Source of the DNA: Agrocybe praecox
Taxonomy: Eukaryota > Basidiomycota > Agaricomycetes > Agaricales > Agrocybaceae
Assembly: GCA_964017145.1 (NCBI GenBank)
Contig: OZ024846.1
Coordinates: forward strand, 1,984,001 to 2,048,000
DNA: 64,000 nucleotides
Direction of reading: 5' to 3'
Made by a program: the position numbers and the translations under genes. Below, piece by piece: positions 63,501 through 64,000 of this stretch. Position 1 is the first letter of the stretch; each line of letters opens with the position of its first letter. The notes under the pieces were generated by a model that was not told the DNA's origin, did not search any database, and saw nothing but the letters and a program-made list of their open reading frames with translations.

Positions 63501-63911
63501 AGCGTGTTGACTATACGGTAAGATGTGAAAAAAAGTCGAATAGCATTAATGATTTGCCTTACCTTGTGTTGGGGTATTTTCTTTGACATACTTGTTACTT
63601 TGATGGATTGGCGATGGGGTCTTCGTGGGCTAACATCATCGAGGTTTTCCACCTAGTCCAAGTGGTAAGCAACGACATCGTCACCAGAAAGACAGGATGA
63701 GTACTGACCGTCGTTGGCGATGATTCGGCCATAGGGATTCCTCTGGTCAGGTCGGGAGAGAATGTATGGGTGTTTGCTGCGTATACACTGTGTGGATTCC
63801 CTGATTGTGGATTCTGGGGAGTAGGTATGAGTCACCAACAACTAAAAATTCCCTAAAACAGAAAGTCAATAGAAGGGGACTTACGGCGCTCCAGGGCCTG
63901 ATGAGGTCCAT
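60575..63911 (-). CDS. Hypothetical low-complexity protein
   Basis: A minus-strand gene of several exons. It starts MDLIRPWSA, then TPQNPQSGNPHSVYAANTHT, VENLDDVSPRRPHRQSIKVT, RTYSVVNVQKANLGLIALKS, and a long exon (63235-62400) with RKADQKAKAKEDEENLKNFY, P/S-rich repeats and KGKGKGRDLE. Another exon has acidic EMSDDEGGDDGEADEEESI, then LPSGINTEELTAGIVPLVEL and FNKMTIDAVNDKK. The 3' exon (61567-60575) encodes an acidic, proline-rich end with IPPPPPPPPQYQYQG. The link between 61720 and 61567 is uncertain: a direct splice gives a stop soon after KKLF, so the 3' exon could be a separate gene. No domain is recognised. Disordered charged composition suggests a nuclear or scaffold protein, not more. 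Confidence 0.5.
62341..62361. repeat. AAAAC microsatellite
   Basis: Four tandem copies of AAAAC inside an intron of the low-complexity protein gene. Confidence 0.6.
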
Positions 63912-64000
63912 TCTGTGATTGCCAGCAGCTGGGGAAAAGTTTGCTGGCTATGAGATGTTGGAGATTTAGTGCTATCTCGATGTAAAGAGTGAACTAGCGA

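Overview
The window is nuclear DNA of a filamentous basidiomycete, most likely an agaricomycete mushroom. Genes are dense and split by many short introns, mostly 45-70 nt. The gene content fits this: a fungal class I sesquiterpene synthase, polyporopepsin-like aspartic proteases, a GAF hybrid histidine kinase, homocitrate synthase of the fungal lysine pathway, an agaricomycete-type BTB protein, a fungal bZIP and a thaumatin-like small secreted protein family. No virus, plasmid, CRISPR array, rRNA or convincing tRNA was seen. A 200-base run of N at 10543-10742 interrupts two genes.

Layout. 1-10 kb: a thaumatin-like secreted protein gene, a BTB protein, FRA10AC1, the mitochondrial methyltransferase NDUFAF7, eIF6, then a broken and an intact further copy of the thaumatin-like gene. 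10-16.5 kb: a hypothetical gene and Ras1, both truncated by the gap, then the ER translocon subunit TRAP-alpha, the Set1/COMPASS subunit Swd2 (WDR82) and RNA polymerase subunit RPB5. 16.5-19.7 kb is gene-poor. 19.7-29 kb is metabolic: a sesquiterpene synthase, a single reading frame that joins cystathionine beta-lyase to mevalonate kinase, the SWR1 subunit ZNHIT1/Vps71 and homocitrate synthase. 29-39 kb: a hybrid histidine kinase and dolichol kinase. 41-49 kb: a bZIP factor, the branchpoint-binding protein SF1/BBP and the rRNA methyltransferase NSUN5/Rcm1. 49-55 kb: a type I J-protein, a ThuA-like secreted protein with an in-frame TGA, a complex I subunit and an enoyl-CoA isomerase/hydratase. 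55-60 kb: two tandem secreted aspartic proteases. 60.5-64 kb: a low-complexity protein of unknown function.

Most genes are single-copy housekeeping genes in divergent or convergent pairs with short spacers (for example Swd2/RPB5, eIF6/NDUFAF7, complex I subunit/isomerase). The accessory signal lies in the thaumatin-like family, the terpene synthase and the aspartic protease pair.

The most striking observation is the cystathionine beta-lyase-mevalonate kinase fusion. My nine-exon model sums to 2769 nt (922 codons plus stop), stays in frame throughout, and its linker has no methionine from which a separate kinase could start. It lies 0.85 kb from, and converges with, a sesquiterpene synthase whose substrate depends on the mevalonate pathway. 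Other notable points are a start codon split by an intron, two GC-AG introns, a TGA inside a signal peptide, and a cluster of nested palindromes.
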